From assembly GCA_019308705.1 (NCBI GenBank), contig JAFDHW010000167.1, positions 1 through 5,849 of the forward strand: 5,849 nt of DNA. Direction: 5' to 3'. Below the pieces are notes generated by a model, which had not been told where the DNA came from, made no database searches, and saw only the letters and a list, made by a program, of their open reading frames with translations. Positions 5,821 through 5,849 of this stretch are shown here, piece after piece. The position numbers and the translations under genes were made by a program. Numbering within the stretch: position 1 is the first letter of the stretch; each line of letters begins with the position of its first letter. The stretch is from Deltaproteobacteria bacterium (GTDB lineage: Bacteria > Desulfobacterota > Desulfobacteria > Desulfobacterales > Desulfatibacillaceae).

Positions 5821-5849
5821 CGCGCTGGCCGCGTTATCGGGGCTCGGCG

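Larger units (their letters stand above)
5676..5849 (+). other. Short open frame running off the right edge, probably not a gene
   Basis: From ATG 5676 the frame stays open for 58 codons to the end of the window, beginning MSNFARDRIFRYFNPLELFF. There is no Shine-Dalgarno before the ATG (GGATTATTC). Codon use is A/T-richer than in the five upstream genes, and the frame passes through both arms of an inverted repeat and a hairpin. These points suggest a chance frame in repeat DNA, although a truncated small gene cannot be excluded. No family was recognised. Confidence 0.2.

Noticed and set aside
1..5849. CRISPR array, tRNA or rRNA genes
   Set aside because: No regularly spaced direct repeats and no cloverleaf or rRNA-like sequence were seen; nearly all of the window is protein-coding.

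Overview
The window is one strand-consistent, G+C-rich gene cluster. G or C dominates third codon positions in all five genes. It looks like part of a polycistronic operon from an anaerobic bacterium. The gene set (an SCP-x-type thiolase, GlcD-like flavoproteins, an HdrD/GlcF-like CCG iron-sulfur protein and a free SCP2 protein) is most reminiscent of Desulfobacterota (former Deltaproteobacteria) that oxidise fatty acids, ketones or aromatic compounds. That assignment is inference from gene content; no rRNA or other marker gene is present.

Layout, all on the + strand: (1) positions 1-735, the C-terminal part of an SCP-x-type thiolase cut by the left edge; (2) 788-2266, an FAD-binding (PCMH/VAO-type) oxidoreductase subunit; (3) 2280-3560, an Fe-S protein with two ferredoxin-type [4Fe-4S] motifs and two CCG domains; (4) 3571-5214, a second, divergent FAD-binding oxidoreductase subunit; (5) 5238-5663, a small SCP2 sterol/lipid-carrier domain protein. 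Gaps are 52, 13, 10 and 23 bases, each holding a clear Shine-Dalgarno sequence and no convincing terminator or promoter, so co-transcription is likely. After 5663 the composition changes abruptly to A/T-richer, palindrome-rich DNA. It carries a 16-bp inverted repeat and an open frame that runs off the right edge.

Likely joint function: genes 2-4 look like a glycolate-oxidase-like (GlcD/E/F-type) complex, but with two full-size flavoproteins flanking one CCG Fe-S subunit. Such a complex would oxidise a small organic substrate at flavin and pass electrons through [4Fe-4S] clusters to a quinone, a membrane complex or another carrier. The thiolase and the SCP2 protein suggest a CoA-thioester or hydrophobic substrate. 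Eukaryotic SCP-x fuses a thiolase of this type to an SCP2 domain; here the two parts are separate genes bracketing a redox module. The substrate cannot be read from the sequence. The most noteworthy points are the flavoprotein-FeS-flavoprotein module inside a split SCP-x cluster, the HDDF variant in the thiolase, the degenerate flavin loops, and the inverted-repeat tail.
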